A stretch of DNA of 45,824 bases from NCBI RefSeq assembly GCF_024448165.1, contig NZ_JAMOLN010000059.1, positions 1 through 45,824 of the forward strand, read 5' to 3'. Shown here piece after piece: positions 1 to 8,435 of this stretch. A program made the position numbers and the translations under genes. The stretch is from Streptomyces longispororuber (GTDB taxonomy: Bacteria; Actinomycetota; Actinomycetes; Streptomycetales; Streptomycetaceae). The notes under the pieces were generated by a model, which was not told the DNA's origin, made no database searches, and was given only the letters and a program-made list of their open reading frames with translations. Position 1 is the first letter of the stretch. Each line of letters opens with the position of its first letter.

Positions 1-32
1 TACCAGTGCTCCAAAACTCTTAGGGTGACGGC

Positions 33-638
33 ATGGCGAGGCCACGGCAGTTCGACGAGGAGCGGGTCATCGGCGCGGCGATGGACACGTTCTGGCGCCA
101 CGGGTACGAGGGGACCTCCACCCGTGACCTGTGCGACAGCACCGGGCTCGGCCCCTCCAGCCTCTACAACACCTTCGGCGGCAAGCGGCAGCTGTACCTG
201 CGCGCCCTGGAGCGCTACCACGACACCGCCACCGCCGGGCAGCTGGAGATCCTCGCCGGCCCCGGCACCGCCCGGCAGCGGCTGCGCGCCCTGATGGTGC
301 ACGCCGTCGACACCGACCTCGCGGCCGGCGGGACGGACCCGCACGGCTGCTTCGCGATCAACGCCGCGATCGAGGCGGCGGCCCTCGACCCCGACGTCAA
401 GAAGGTGGTGCGCCGCACCTTCGACCGGGTCGAGGACGCGATCCGCACGGTCGTGGCGCAGGGCCAGGACGCGGGCGAGTTCCGCGCCGACACCGACGCC
501 AGGACCCTGGCCCGGCAGGTGCAGAGCGCCTACTACGGGCTGCGGGTGCTGGGCCGGGTCCAGGACCGCCGGGCGCTGCTGTCGACGGTGCGGGCGACCC
601 TGGACGCGCTGGCCCGCCCCGCTACGGCCGCACCGTGA
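33..638 (+). CDS. TetR/AcrR-family transcriptional regulator
   Basis: A 201-residue protein of usual TetR length. Residues about 9-55 are the DNA-binding domain, with the typical helix-turn-helix ending in SSLYNTFGGKRQLYLRAL. The rest is an alanine-rich helical ligand and dimer domain that does not reveal its ligand. AGGGTG at 22-27 serves ATG 33. The last 17 bases overlap the convergent oxidoreductase gene, a common partner of such repressors, but the shared operator cannot be tested because the upstream region is cut by the window edge. Family call is firm; target is inference. Confidence 0.9.
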   Translation: MARPRQFDEERVIGAAMDTFWRHGYEGTSTRDLCDSTGLGPSSLYNTFGGKRQLYLRALERYHDTATAGQLEILAGPGTARQRLRALMVHAVDTDLAAGGTDPHGCFAINAAIEAAALDPDVKKVVRRTFDRVEDAIRTVVAQGQDAGEFRADTDARTLARQVQSAYYGLRVLGRVQDRRALLSTVRATLDALARPATAAP

Positions 639-1602
639 GGACCAGCTTGCCGGTCACCCGCCCGGTCTCGCCCTCCGCGTGCGCCTTGGCGGCCTCGGCC
701 AGCGGATACGTGCCCGAGACGTGCACCCGCAGCTTCCCGGCCTCGACGAGCTCCGCCACCGCCGCCATCCCCGCCTGATCGTGCTCCACGAGCATGTCCG
801 TGGCCCGCACCCCCAACTCGGCCGCCCGCTCGGTCACTTCACCGAAGTTGCCCGGCAGGATCGACACCAGGATGCCGCCCGGCCGCAGCACCTCCAGGGA
901 GCGCAGCCGCTCCTCGCCGCCCAGCGGGTCGAGGACCACGTCGACGTCCCCGACCTCCTGGGTGACGTCCGCCGTGCGGTAGTCGACGACCTCGTCCGCG
1001 CCGAGACCGCGCACGAAGTCGTGCTTGGCGGCGGACGCCGTCCCGATGACGTACGCGCCGCGCGCCTTGGCGATCTGTACCGCGACGTGGCCCACGCCGC
1101 CGGCCGCCGCCTGCACCAGCACCCGCTGTCCCGGCTCCACCCGGGCGACGTCGACGAGCGCCTGCCACGCGGTCAGCGCCACCAGCGGCAGCGCCCCCGC
1201 CTCGACGTGGCTCAGCCCGGCCGGCTTCGGCACGAAGGCACGGGCGGGCCCGGCCACGTACTCGGCGTGCGAACCGGCGCCGTACGGGTACGGCAGCATG
1301 CCGAAGACCTCGTCGCCCGGCGCGAACAGCGCGACGCCGAAGCCGACCGCCTCCACGACGCCGGAGACGTCCCAGCCCAGCGTGTACGGCGGCTCGCCCA
1401 GGAAGATTCCGAGGCCGCGGTGCTTCCAGTCGGTCGGGTTCACGCCCGCCGCGTGCACCGCGACGAGGATCTGGCCGACGCCCGGCACCGGCCGCTCGAC
1501 CTCCGTCTCGTACAGCACCTCGGGCGCGCCGAGCGTGTCCTGGCGGACGGTCTTCATCGTGTGCTGCGTGGTCGGGGAGTTCTGTGCGCTCTTCGTGGTC
1601 AT
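622..1602 (-). CDS. NADP-dependent zinc-independent oxidoreductase (quinone reductase type)
   Basis: A 326-residue medium-chain dehydrogenase/reductase of the quinone oxidoreductase branch. The N-terminal GroES-like half (about 16-130) contains GVNPTDWKHRG and GWDVSGVVEAVG. The Rossmann half carries AAAGGVGHVA at 165-174, the NADPH-binding turn. No zinc-ligand cysteines are present, as in NADPH:quinone reductases. It likely reduces quinones or enones in the cytosol. ATG 1602 is used; a second ATG sixteen codons in (1557) is possible. The reading frame stays open far upstream across the divergent gene, which is a high-GC artefact. Divergent from the DJ-1/AraC regulator at 1672 with 69 bases between, so that regulator may control it. 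Confidence 0.88.
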   Translation of the reverse strand: MTTKSAQNSPTTQHTMKTVRQDTLGAPEVLYETEVERPVPGVGQILVAVHAAGVNPTDWKHRGLGIFLGEPPYTLGWDVSGVVEAVGFGVALFAPGDEVFGMLPYPYGAGSHAEYVAGPARAFVPKPAGLSHVEAGALPLVALTAWQALVDVARVEPGQRVLVQAAAGGVGHVAVQIAKARGAYVIGTASAAKHDFVRGLGADEVVDYRTADVTQEVGDVDVVLDPLGGEERLRSLEVLRPGGILVSILPGNFGEVTERAAELGVRATDMLVEHDQAGMAAVAELVEAGKLRVHVSGTYPLAEAAKAHAEGETGRVTGKLVLTVRP

Positions 1603-1671
1603 GGCACCAGCTTGCGGTGCGCCTCTGACCTGGGCAATGGCAAGATGGTCAGTAAGCGATAGGATCGTGCC

Positions 1672-2628
1672 ATGAGTGCTCACGTGGTCGCCGTCCTCGC
1701 CCTCGACGGGGTGTACCCGTTCGAGCTGGGCATCCCGAACCGGGTCTTCCCGCTGGTGCCCGGCGCGTACGAGGTGGTGACCTGCGCGGCGACGGACGAG
1801 CGCACCGTCGCCACCGACGCCGACTTCACCATTACCGTCGAGCACGGGCCCGAGGCGCTGGAGCGGGCCGACACGGTCGTCGTGCCGCCGTACAGCCTGC
1901 GGCACCTCGCGGAGGAGCTGCCGGAGCCGGTGCGCGCGGCGCTGGCCAGGATCCGGCCCGGCACCCGCATCGTGTCGATCTGCACCGGCGCGTTCGCCCT
2001 GGCCGCGGTGGGCCTGCTCGACGGACGCCCCGCCACCACCCACTGGGCGCTCGCCGACTTCTTCCGCCGGATGTACCCGCGGGTCGACCTGGACCCGGAG
2101 GTGCTGTTCATCGACGACGGCGACCTGCTGACGTCGGCGGGCGCCGCCTCGGGCGTCGACGTCTGTCTGCACATCGTCCGCTCCGACCACGGCAGCGCCG
2201 TCGCCAACAGCGTCGCCCGGCACTGCGTCGTCCCGCCCTGGCGCGACGGCGGCCAGGCCCAGTACATCGAGCAGCCGGTGCCGGAGGCGGGCGCCAGCGG
2301 CACCGCCGGCACCCGTGCCTGGGCGCTGGAGCGGCTCGAACGGCCGTTGAGCCTGCGGGAGTTGGCCGAGCACGCCCGGATGAGCCCGCGCACCTTCGCC
2401 CGCCGCTTCCAGGAGGAGACGGGCACCAGCCCCGGCCGCTGGCTGATCCAGCAGCGGGTGCACCGGGCCCGGCACCTCCTGGAGTCCAGCGACCTGCCGG
2501 TGGACCGGATCGCCGCCGAGGTCGGCTTCGCCACGGGCGCGTCGCTGCGCCAGCACCTGCACGCCGCGATCGGGGTGTCCCCGCAGGCCTACCGCAGGAC
2601 GTTCCGCCGGGCCCCCGCCGAGGTGTGA
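1672..2628 (+). CDS. GlxA-type transcriptional regulator (DJ-1/PfpI plus AraC HTH)
   Basis: A 318-residue two-domain regulator. Residues 1-190 are a DJ-1/PfpI class I amidotransferase-like fold with the nucleophile-elbow region IVSICTGAFALAA (Cys104); in this family the domain senses rather than catalyses. Residues about 225-315 are an AraC-type double helix-turn-helix (LSLRELAEHARMSPRTFARR, then VGFATGASLRQHL). AGGA at 1661-1664 precedes ATG 1672. It diverges from the oxidoreductase at 622-1602 and ends 4 bases before the convergent nadE stop. Its ligand cannot be read from the sequence. Confidence 0.9.
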   Translation: MSAHVVAVLALDGVYPFELGIPNRVFPLVPGAYEVVTCAATDERTVATDADFTITVEHGPEALERADTVVVPPYSLRHLAEELPEPVRAALARIRPGTRIVSICTGAFALAAVGLLDGRPATTHWALADFFRRMYPRVDLDPEVLFIDDGDLLTSAGAASGVDVCLHIVRSDHGSAVANSVARHCVVPPWRDGGQAQYIEQPVPEAGASGTAGTRAWALERLERPLSLRELAEHARMSPRTFARRFQEETGTSPGRWLIQQRVHRARHLLESSDLPVDRIAAEVGFATGASLRQHLHAAIGVSPQAYRRTFRRAPAEV

Positions 2629-2632
2629 GCCG

Positions 2633-4690
2633 CTAGGGCCTGCCGTTGTCCACGTCGGCCGGATCCCAGCGCTCCAGGTCCCGCAGCCACGCCTTCGCCG
2701 AGCTGTCGGACGGCATCCGCCAGTCACCGCGCGGCGACAGCGAACCGCCGGCGGACACCTTCGGCCCGTTCGGCATCGCGGACCGCTTGAACTGGGCGAA
2801 CTGGAAGAACCGACGGCAGAAGTACTCCAGCCACTGCCGGATCTCCGCCAGGTCGTACTCCTTGCGGTCCTCCTCCGGGAAGCCGGGCGGCCACGCGCCC
2901 GCCGCGACGTCCCGCCAGGCGTGCCACGCCAGGAACGCGATCTTCGTCGGCCGGAACCCGTACCGCAGCACGTGGAAGAGGGTGAAGTCGTGCAGCGCGT
3001 ACGGGCCGATCTTCGACTCGGTCGACTGGAGCTCCTCGCCCGGCACCAGCTCGGGGCTGATCTCCGTGTCGAGGATCGCGGTGAGCGTCCGGCCGGTCTC
3101 GTCGTCGAACTGGCCGCTGCTGACGACCCAGCGGATCAGGTGCTGGATCAGCGTCTTCGGGACGCCGCCGTTGACGTTGTAGTGGCTCATCTGGTCGCCG
3201 ACGCCGTACGTGCACCAGCCGAGCGCCAGCTCGGACAGGTCGCCGGTGCCGAGGACGATGCCGCCGCGCTGGTTGGCCAGCCGGAACAGGTAGTCGGTGC
3301 GCAGGCCCGCCTGCACGTTCTCGAAGGTGACGTCGTAGACCGGCTCGCCCGCGCCGAACGGGTGGCCCATCTCCTTCAGCATCAGCCGCGCGGTGTCCGT
3401 GATGTCCAGCTCGGCGGCGGTGACGCCGAGCGACTTCATCAGGGCGTGCGCATTGTTCTTGGTGTGGTCGCCGGTGGCGAAGCCGGGCATCGTGAAGGCG
3501 AGGATGTCGCTGCGCGGCCGGCCCGCCCGGTCCATCGCGCGGGCCGCGACGATCAGCGCGTGCGTCGAGTCGAGACCGCCGGAGACACCGATGACGACCT
3601 TCGGTCCGCCGATCGCGCCGAGCCGCTGCTGCAACCCGGCGACCTGGATGTTGTACGCCTCGTAGCAGTCCTGGGCGAGCCGCTCGGCGTCGGCGGGCAC
3701 GAACGGGAACCGTTCGAGACGGCGGCGCAGCCCCAGGTCACGGTCGGTGGGCGGGGCGAGCGTGAAGGTGATCTGCCGGAAGTCGCGGGTGCGGTCCGCG
3801 TGGGTGCGCCGGTTGTCGTCGAAGGTGCCCATCCGCATCCGCTCCTGCCGCAGCAGGTCCAGATCGACGTCGGCGACCGCGAACCGGTCGTCCAGCGGGA
3901 ACCGCTCGGTCTCGGCGAGCAGCACCCCGTTCTCGTAGATCATGGTCTGTCCGTCCCAGGACAGATCGGTCGTGGACTCGCCGAGCCCGGCCGCCGCGTA
4001 GACGTAGGCGGACAGGTAGCGCGCGGACGACGAGCGGCACAGCAGCTTGCGGTCCTCGGCGCGGCCGACGGTGATCGGGCTGCCCGACAGGTTCAGTACG
4101 ACGGTGGCGCCCGCGAGGGCGGCCTCGGCGCTCGGCGGCACCGGCACCCACATGTCCTCGCAGATCTCCGCGTGCAGCACGAGCCCGGGCACGTCGGCGG
4201 CGGCGAACAGCAGGTCCACCCCGAACGGCACGTCCGCGCCGCCGACCCGGATGGTGCCGCCGCGCTCGTCGTCGCCCGGCGCGAGCTGGCGCCGCTCGTA
4301 GAACTCGCGGTAGTTCGGCAGGTACGACTTGGGGGCCACGCCGAGGATCCGGCCGCGGTGCACGACGACCGCGCAGTTGTAGATCCGGTTGCGGTGGCGC
4401 AGCGGGGCGCCGACCACGAGCACCGGGAGCAGCTCGGCGGACCCGGCGACGACCGTCGCGAGGGCCTGCTCGACCTCGTCGAGCAGCACGTCCTGGAGGA
4501 GCAGGTCCTCGATGGAGTAGCCGCACAGGCCGAGCTCGGGGAAGACCGCGACGGCCACCCCTTCGTCGGCGCAGCGGCGGCCCTGGCGCAGGACCGCCTC
4601 GGCGTTGGCGTGCGGATCGGCGATGGCGGCGTGGCCGGTGCACGCGGCGACCCGCGCGAAACCTTGGGCATAGATCGACCGGAAGTTCAC
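2633..4690 (-). CDS. nadE: Glutamine-dependent NAD(+) synthetase
   Basis: A 685-residue enzyme that amidates nicotinic acid adenine dinucleotide to NAD+, using ammonia from glutamine and ATP; last step of NAD synthesis in the cytosol. The N-terminal nitrilase-type glutaminase domain shows the catalytic triad Glu52 (FPELGLCGYS), Lys121 (PKSYLPNYREFYE) and Cys177 (AEICEDMW). The C-terminal synthetase domain has the pyrophosphate loop SGGLDS at 370-375 and the GTGDLSELALGW stretch. Length fits the actinobacterial glutaminase-fused form. The start is GTG 4690 with a weak Shine-Dalgarno. A tiny ATG-ATG-GAT-CGG-TGA frame ends overlapping this GTG. A very stable hairpin lies about 35 bases upstream. 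Confidence 0.95.
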   Translation of the reverse strand: MNFRSIYAQGFARVAACTGHAAIADPHANAEAVLRQGRRCADEGVAVAVFPELGLCGYSIEDLLLQDVLLDEVEQALATVVAGSAELLPVLVVGAPLRHRNRIYNCAVVVHRGRILGVAPKSYLPNYREFYERRQLAPGDDERGGTIRVGGADVPFGVDLLFAAADVPGLVLHAEICEDMWVPVPPSAEAALAGATVVLNLSGSPITVGRAEDRKLLCRSSSARYLSAYVYAAAGLGESTTDLSWDGQTMIYENGVLLAETERFPLDDRFAVADVDLDLLRQERMRMGTFDDNRRTHADRTRDFRQITFTLAPPTDRDLGLRRRLERFPFVPADAERLAQDCYEAYNIQVAGLQQRLGAIGGPKVVIGVSGGLDSTHALIVAARAMDRAGRPRSDILAFTMPGFATGDHTKNNAHALMKSLGVTAAELDITDTARLMLKEMGHPFGAGEPVYDVTFENVQAGLRTDYLFRLANQRGGIVLGTGDLSELALGWCTYGVGDQMSHYNVNGGVPKTLIQHLIRWVVSSGQFDDETGRTLTAILDTEISPELVPGEELQSTESKIGPYALHDFTLFHVLRYGFRPTKIAFLAWHAWRDVAAGAWPPGFPEEDRKEYDLAEIRQWLEYFCRRFFQFAQFKRSAMPNGPKVSAGGSLSPRGDWRMPSDSSAKAWLRDLERWDPADVDNGRP

Positions 4691-4724
4691 CGATCCATCA
4701 TGTCAACCGGTCCTGCCCGGTGCG

Positions 4725-4770
4725 CGCCGGGGCCCGGCCCGGTCGGCGACCCAGCGGCCGGGCCCCGGCG
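4725..4770. promoter_or_regulatory. 15-bp perfect GC-rich inverted repeat between divergent genes
   Basis: CGCCGGGGCCCGGCC (4725-4739) and its exact complement (4756-4770) flank a 16-base loop. It lies in the 226-base region between nadE and the divergent AraC gene, so it is not a terminator of either. It could be part of the nadE 5' untranslated RNA or a relic terminator. I see no convincing promoter in the rest of this region. Confidence 0.6.
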
Positions 4771-4916
4771 GTGCTCCCCCGCGGACACCGTAGGCGCCGG
4801 CCGTGGGGCGCGGGCGCCGGAAAGCGACCGGCCTGTCGCCAATTCCCGCCGTGCCCGCCAACTCGCCCTACGCTGGAACGAGTTGTCCGGGACCCCGGCC
4901 GGGAGGAGGGATCGGT

Positions 4917-5882
4917 GTGGCCGTGGAGGAGCGGCGGCCGGGCGGTGCGGCCGGCCCGTTGAGCCTGCGTGACACCACCGCCTCCGTCCTGCAGTCCGCC
5001 GCCTCCGGGCTGCTCGCCCCGCTCACCGTGACGGCCCCGCCGGGCCCCGGCTTCCGGGCGGACATCGACGGCGCCGTGCTCGGCGCGTACCCCGTGGCCC
5101 GGGTCCGGGGCAGCGCCCACCGGGTCGCCCGCGAACCCCGCGCCATCAGTTCGGCCGATGCCGAACTCGTCAAGCTGACCCTGCACCGTTCGGCCCCCGC
5201 CGTGGCCGCCCAGGGCCGCGCCGAGGCCCGGCTCGCGCCGGGCGTGCTCACGCTGCTCGACATGAACCGGCCCTACCGGCTGACCGTCGCCGACCATTGC
5301 GACGTCGTCGCGGTCGGCGTCCCGCGCACGGTGCTCGCGGGCCACGGCCGTGCGCTGTCCGCGCACCTCGCCCAGGCGCTGCCCGCCGACAGCGGTACCC
5401 GCGCCGTGCTCGCCACGTACCTGGACGGTGTCGCCCGGCAGCTCGGTACGCTCCCCGGCGCGGCCCACCCGTACCTGGCGGACGCGCTCGGCGCCCTCCT
5501 GGTCGCCGCGCTCACCGAGCGCCCGCCCGGCCGGATCGAGACCCCCACCGATCTCGTGGACCGCATCCGCGCCTACGCCGTCGCCCGGATCGCCGACCCG
5601 GGCCTCTGCGTCGAGCAGGCCGCCCACGCCCACGGCATCTCGGCCCGCCATCTGCACCGCCTCTTCAAGGCCGCCGGCACCCCCTTCGCGGCATGGCTGC
5701 GCGCCGAGCGCCTCGACCGGCTGCACCGCGACCTCCTCGACCCGGCCCTGGCCGGCCGCACCACCGCGGCGCTCGCCGCCCGCTGGGGCCTGCGCGATCC
5801 CCGGCACATCGGCCGGGCCTTCAGGGCGCGGTACGGGGTCACGGCCCGCGAGCTGCGCACGGCGCCGCCGCCCGGCCGTTAA
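4917..5882 (+). CDS. AraC-family transcriptional regulator
   Basis: A 321-residue AraC regulator. Residues about 30-190 resemble the AraC-binding-like sensor domain (RVRGSAHRVAREPRAI, then DMNRPYRLTVADHCDVVAVGVP). Residues about 215-315 are the paired helix-turn-helix with EQAAHAHGISARHLHRLFKA and RWGLRDPRHIGRAFRARYG. GTG 4917 was chosen because GGGAGGAGGG at 4901-4910 sits 6 bases upstream; an in-frame ATG at 4803 has no such site. It diverges from nadE and is followed after 40 bases by the DUF4037 gene. Ligand and targets unknown. Confidence 0.85.
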   Translation: MAVEERRPGGAAGPLSLRDTTASVLQSAASGLLAPLTVTAPPGPGFRADIDGAVLGAYPVARVRGSAHRVAREPRAISSADAELVKLTLHRSAPAVAAQGRAEARLAPGVLTLLDMNRPYRLTVADHCDVVAVGVPRTVLAGHGRALSAHLAQALPADSGTRAVLATYLDGVARQLGTLPGAAHPYLADALGALLVAALTERPPGRIETPTDLVDRIRAYAVARIADPGLCVEQAAHAHGISARHLHRLFKAAGTPFAAWLRAERLDRLHRDLLDPALAGRTTAALAARWGLRDPRHIGRAFRARYGVTARELRTAPPPGR

Positions 5883-5922
5883 TGGCTGGCCCGCCCGGAC
5901 GTGCTCGGCCACAGTGATCGGC

Positions 5923-7020
5923 ATGACCGCCGAGACCTCTGAGCCCCCCGCCTTCCTGCCCGGCCTCGAACTCTCCCGGATCCTCTACGAGGAGGGGGTG
6001 CGCCCGGTCCTCGACGCCGCCCACCCGGGCCTCGCGTACGCGGCCGCCCGGGTCGGCTCCGGCTCGGAGGTGCTCGGGTTCGACACGGCGCGCTCGGCGG
6101 ACCACGAGTGGGGCCCGCGCCTGAACCTGTTCCTCGCGGACGCCGACGCCGCCGCGCTCGGGCCCGCGATCCGCGAGCTGCTGGCCGAGCGGCTCCCCAA
6201 GCACGTGCGCGGCTGGCCCACCCACTTCCGCAGCGACGCGGGCAACGAGCTCGACCCGGTCTCCGGCCACATGACGGCGACCGACGGGCCGGTCGACCAC
6301 CGGGTCTCGGTGGACGGCATCGGGAGCTGGCTGCGACGTCAAGTAGGCAGTCCCACCGCTGAGTTGGGCCCGCTCGACTGGCTGGCCGTGCCGCAGCAGC
6401 GGCTCCTGGAGGCGACCGCGGGAGCCGTCTTCCACGACGGCCCCGGCACCCTCACCGCGGCCCGCGCCCGGCTCGCCCGGTACCCGGACGAGGTGTGGCG
6501 CCATCTGCTGGCCTGCCAGTGGCAGCGGATCTCGCAGGAGGAGGCGTTCGTCGGGCGCTGCGCGGAGGTCGGCGACGACCTCGGCTCGGCCGTCGTCGCG
6601 GCCCGCCTGGTCCGGGACCTGATGCGGCTCTGTCTCCTCATCGACCGCGGCTACGCCCCGTACGGCAAGTGGCTCGGCACGGCCTTCGCCCGGCTGCCCG
6701 TCGCCGGACGGCTGACGCCGGTCCTGCGCGGCGCGCTCGCCGCGACGACGTACCCGGACCGGGAGAGCAGGCTGTGCGAGGCGTACGAGACGGTCGCCGC
6801 GCTGCAGAACGCCACCGGCCTCACCGAACCGGTCGACCCGTCCTGCCGCCCCTACCACTCCCGCCCCTTCCGGGTCCTGCACGCGGACCGCTTCGCCCGG
6901 GCCCTGGCGGCGACCGTCACCGAATCGGCCCTGCGCGACCGGCCGTTGACGGGCTCCGTCGACCAGTGGGTGGACAACACGGACCACTTGACCTCAAGTC
7001 GACTTGAGGTACCAGAGTGA
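5923..7020 (+). CDS. DUF4037 domain protein (nucleotidyltransferase-like)
   Basis: A 365-residue protein that looks like the DUF4037 family. The N-terminal part has GSGSEVLGFDTARSADHEWG, similar to the active-site loop of the nucleotidyltransferase fold (G-S followed by acidic residues), and the C-terminal half is helical (WQRISQEEAF, YAPYGKWLGTAF). No biochemical role is established as far as I know, and the nucleotidyltransferase reading is structural inference. ATG 5923 has only a weak Shine-Dalgarno. The last ten codons contain a complete SoxR-type operator and promoter for the next gene, and the stop overlaps a possible GTG start of that gene. Confidence 0.75.
   Translation: MTAETSEPPAFLPGLELSRILYEEGVRPVLDAAHPGLAYAAARVGSGSEVLGFDTARSADHEWGPRLNLFLADADAAALGPAIRELLAERLPKHVRGWPTHFRSDAGNELDPVSGHMTATDGPVDHRVSVDGIGSWLRRQVGSPTAELGPLDWLAVPQQRLLEATAGAVFHDGPGTLTAARARLARYPDEVWRHLLACQWQRISQEEAFVGRCAEVGDDLGSAVVAARLVRDLMRLCLLIDRGYAPYGKWLGTAFARLPVAGRLTPVLRGALAATTYPDRESRLCEAYETVAALQNATGLTEPVDPSCRPYHSRPFRVLHADRFARALAATVTESALRDRPLTGSVDQWVDNTDHLTSSRLEVPE
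6988..7018 (+). promoter_or_regulatory. SoxR/MerR-type promoter and operator
   Basis: ACCTCAAGTCGACTTGAGGT at 6991-7010 is a perfect 20-bp palindrome matching the SoxR box CCTCAAG-N4-CTTGAGG. It sits between TTGACC (6988-6993) and CAGAGT (7013-7018) with the 19-base spacer diagnostic of MerR/SoxR-activated promoters. Predicted transcription start is about 7025-7026, i.e. at the ATG of the SgcJ/EcaC-like gene. The site lies inside the 3' end of the DUF4037 gene. Confidence 0.85.
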
Positions 7021-7025
7021 TCCGC

Positions 7026-7433
7026 ATGACCACGGACACCGGAACCATCACGGCCGAGGACGTCACGGCGTTCGAGGACGTCGTCGCCACCGTCGAACGC
7101 ACCCAGCGGGACAAGGACGCCGAGGGCTTCCTCGCCCTGTTCCACCCCGACGCCCTCTGGACGACCGCCCACGGAAAGGTCCTCGTCGGCTTCGACGCGA
7201 TCGCCGACTTCACCCGCGCCGTCCTGCCGAACGCGAGCTGGGACGGCGACGTCAGCTACGAGGTGGTGCACGCCCAGCTGCTGGCCCCCGACGTCGCGGC
7301 CGTCAAGGTCCGCCAGGTGTACCACTCGCCGGACGGCGACACCGAGGGCGCCCCGCTCTACGTCATGACCCGGCAGGGCGACGGCAGGTGGCTGCTGCAC
7401 GCCTGCCAGAACACCGAGGTGCACGCCGGCTAG
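7026..7433 (+). CDS. SgcJ/EcaC-type NTF2-fold protein
   Basis: A 135-residue single-domain SnoaL/NTF2-like protein of the SgcJ/EcaC (DUF4440-like) group. The usual motifs are visible: an N-terminal helix (FEDVVATVERTQRDKDAEGF), LFHPDALWTT, and the terminal strand WLLHACQNTEVHAG. Called oxidoreductase in databases, but the reaction is generally unknown. I chose ATG 7026 over GTG 7017 because the SoxR-type promoter just upstream should start transcription at about this ATG, giving a leaderless message. Likely induced by redox-active compounds through a MerR/SoxR activator encoded elsewhere. Its stop overlaps the convergent sigma factor gene by 4 bases. Confidence 0.82.
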   Translation: MTTDTGTITAEDVTAFEDVVATVERTQRDKDAEGFLALFHPDALWTTAHGKVLVGFDAIADFTRAVLPNASWDGDVSYEVVHAQLLAPDVAAVKVRQVYHSPDGDTEGAPLYVMTRQGDGRWLLHACQNTEVHAG

Positions 7434-8335
7434 ACGGCGGCGTCCCCCAGCCACGGCCGCAGCTTCTCCGGGTTGCGGACCGCCCAGATCCGGGCGACCC
7501 GGCCGTCGGTGACGTCGAACGCCGCGACCGTCAGGACGACACCGTCGCGCCGGGCCACCAGACCCGGCGCCCCGTTGACCGACCGCACCAGGAGCTCCAT
7601 GCCCGGCGCCTTGTCGGCGATGGCGACCATGTACTGGGCGATGCGCGCGCCGCCCTCGACCGGCCGGAGCGCCGCACCGGCGAGCCCGCCGCCGTCGGCG
7701 GTCATCACGGCCGCCGGGTCGAGCAGGTCGACGAGCGCCGCGATGTCCTTGCTCTCCCACGCGGCCTTGACCCTGCGCACCGCGTCCGCCTGCCCGCCCG
7801 CCGGCTCGGTGCCGCGCCCGGCCGTCACCCGCCGCCGCGCGGACGACGCCAGCTGCTTGCACGCGGCGGGGGTCCGGCCGACGATCCCGGCGATCTCCGC
7901 GAACGGATAGCGGAAGACGTCGTGCAGGACGAACGCCACCCGCTCGGCGGGTGTCATCGATTCCAGGACGACGAGGAAGGCCATGGTCACGGACTCGTCG
8001 AGGACCATCTGGTCCGCGGGGTCGGTGCCCCGGCCGTGGTCCTCCTCGGCGCGGTCCGGCAGCGGCTCGGGCAGCCACGCGCCGACGTAGCGCTCCCGCC
8101 GGGCCCGCGCCGAGCCGAGCACGTCCAGGCAGATCCGGCCGGTCACCGTCGTCAGCCAGGCGCCCGGCGACTCGATCTCCGCCCGCCGGCCGGGAGGCTG
8201 CGCGTACCAGCGGGCGTACGCCTCCTGCACGGCGTCCTCGGCCTCGGCCAGCGAACCGAGCAACCGGTAGGCCACATTGATCAGTTGGCGTCGCTCACCG
8301 GCTATGTCCTCGGTGTCCGCCCCCGCCGTCCGCAT
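7430..8335 (-). CDS. ECF41-family RNA polymerase sigma factor (SigJ-like)
   Basis: A 301-residue extracytoplasmic-function sigma factor. Region 2 is at about 15-80 (LGSLAEAEDAVQEAYARW), region 4 at about 125-172 (FRYPFAEIAGIVGRTPAACK). The C-terminal 115 residues are a SnoaL-like domain. All three ECF41 signatures are present: WLPEP at 87-91, DGGG at 214-217 and NPEKL at 288-292. In ECF41 proteins the SnoaL tail replaces an anti-sigma factor by modulating activity in cis. The gene is divergent from a small membrane protein, not from the carboxymuconolactone decarboxylase or epimerase gene usually found next to this group. Confidence 0.93.
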   Translation of the reverse strand: MRTAGADTEDIAGERRQLINVAYRLLGSLAEAEDAVQEAYARWYAQPPGRRAEIESPGAWLTTVTGRICLDVLGSARARRERYVGAWLPEPLPDRAEEDHGRGTDPADQMVLDESVTMAFLVVLESMTPAERVAFVLHDVFRYPFAEIAGIVGRTPAACKQLASSARRRVTAGRGTEPAGGQADAVRRVKAAWESKDIAALVDLLDPAAVMTADGGGLAGAALRPVEGGARIAQYMVAIADKAPGMELLVRSVNGAPGLVARRDGVVLTVAAFDVTDGRVARIWAVRNPEKLRPWLGDAAV

Positions 8336-8435
8336 GCTCCGCCGCCCCCTCGCCTTACCTTTCGCAGGCCCGTGTCGTCGGCCTGGTGAGACCTTATCGA
8401 TCTACGGCCCACCGCGGCGGAGAAGAGGACCCGAC

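Noticed and set aside
622..2727. A 701-codon minus-strand frame continuing upstream of the oxidoreductase
   Set aside because: Beyond ATG 1602 it runs antisense to the clear DJ-1/AraC gene and has low-complexity Arg/Ala/Gly composition; only 622-1602 is a gene.
4701..4706. Consensus TTGACA on the minus strand just before nadE
   Set aside because: It is 11 bases from the GTG start, so its -10 would fall inside the gene; not usable as the nadE promoter.
8336..8435. ECF41-type promoter between the sigma factor and the membrane protein gene
   Set aside because: I looked for TGTCACA-like and CGTC-like elements at proper spacing on both strands and found none convincing.
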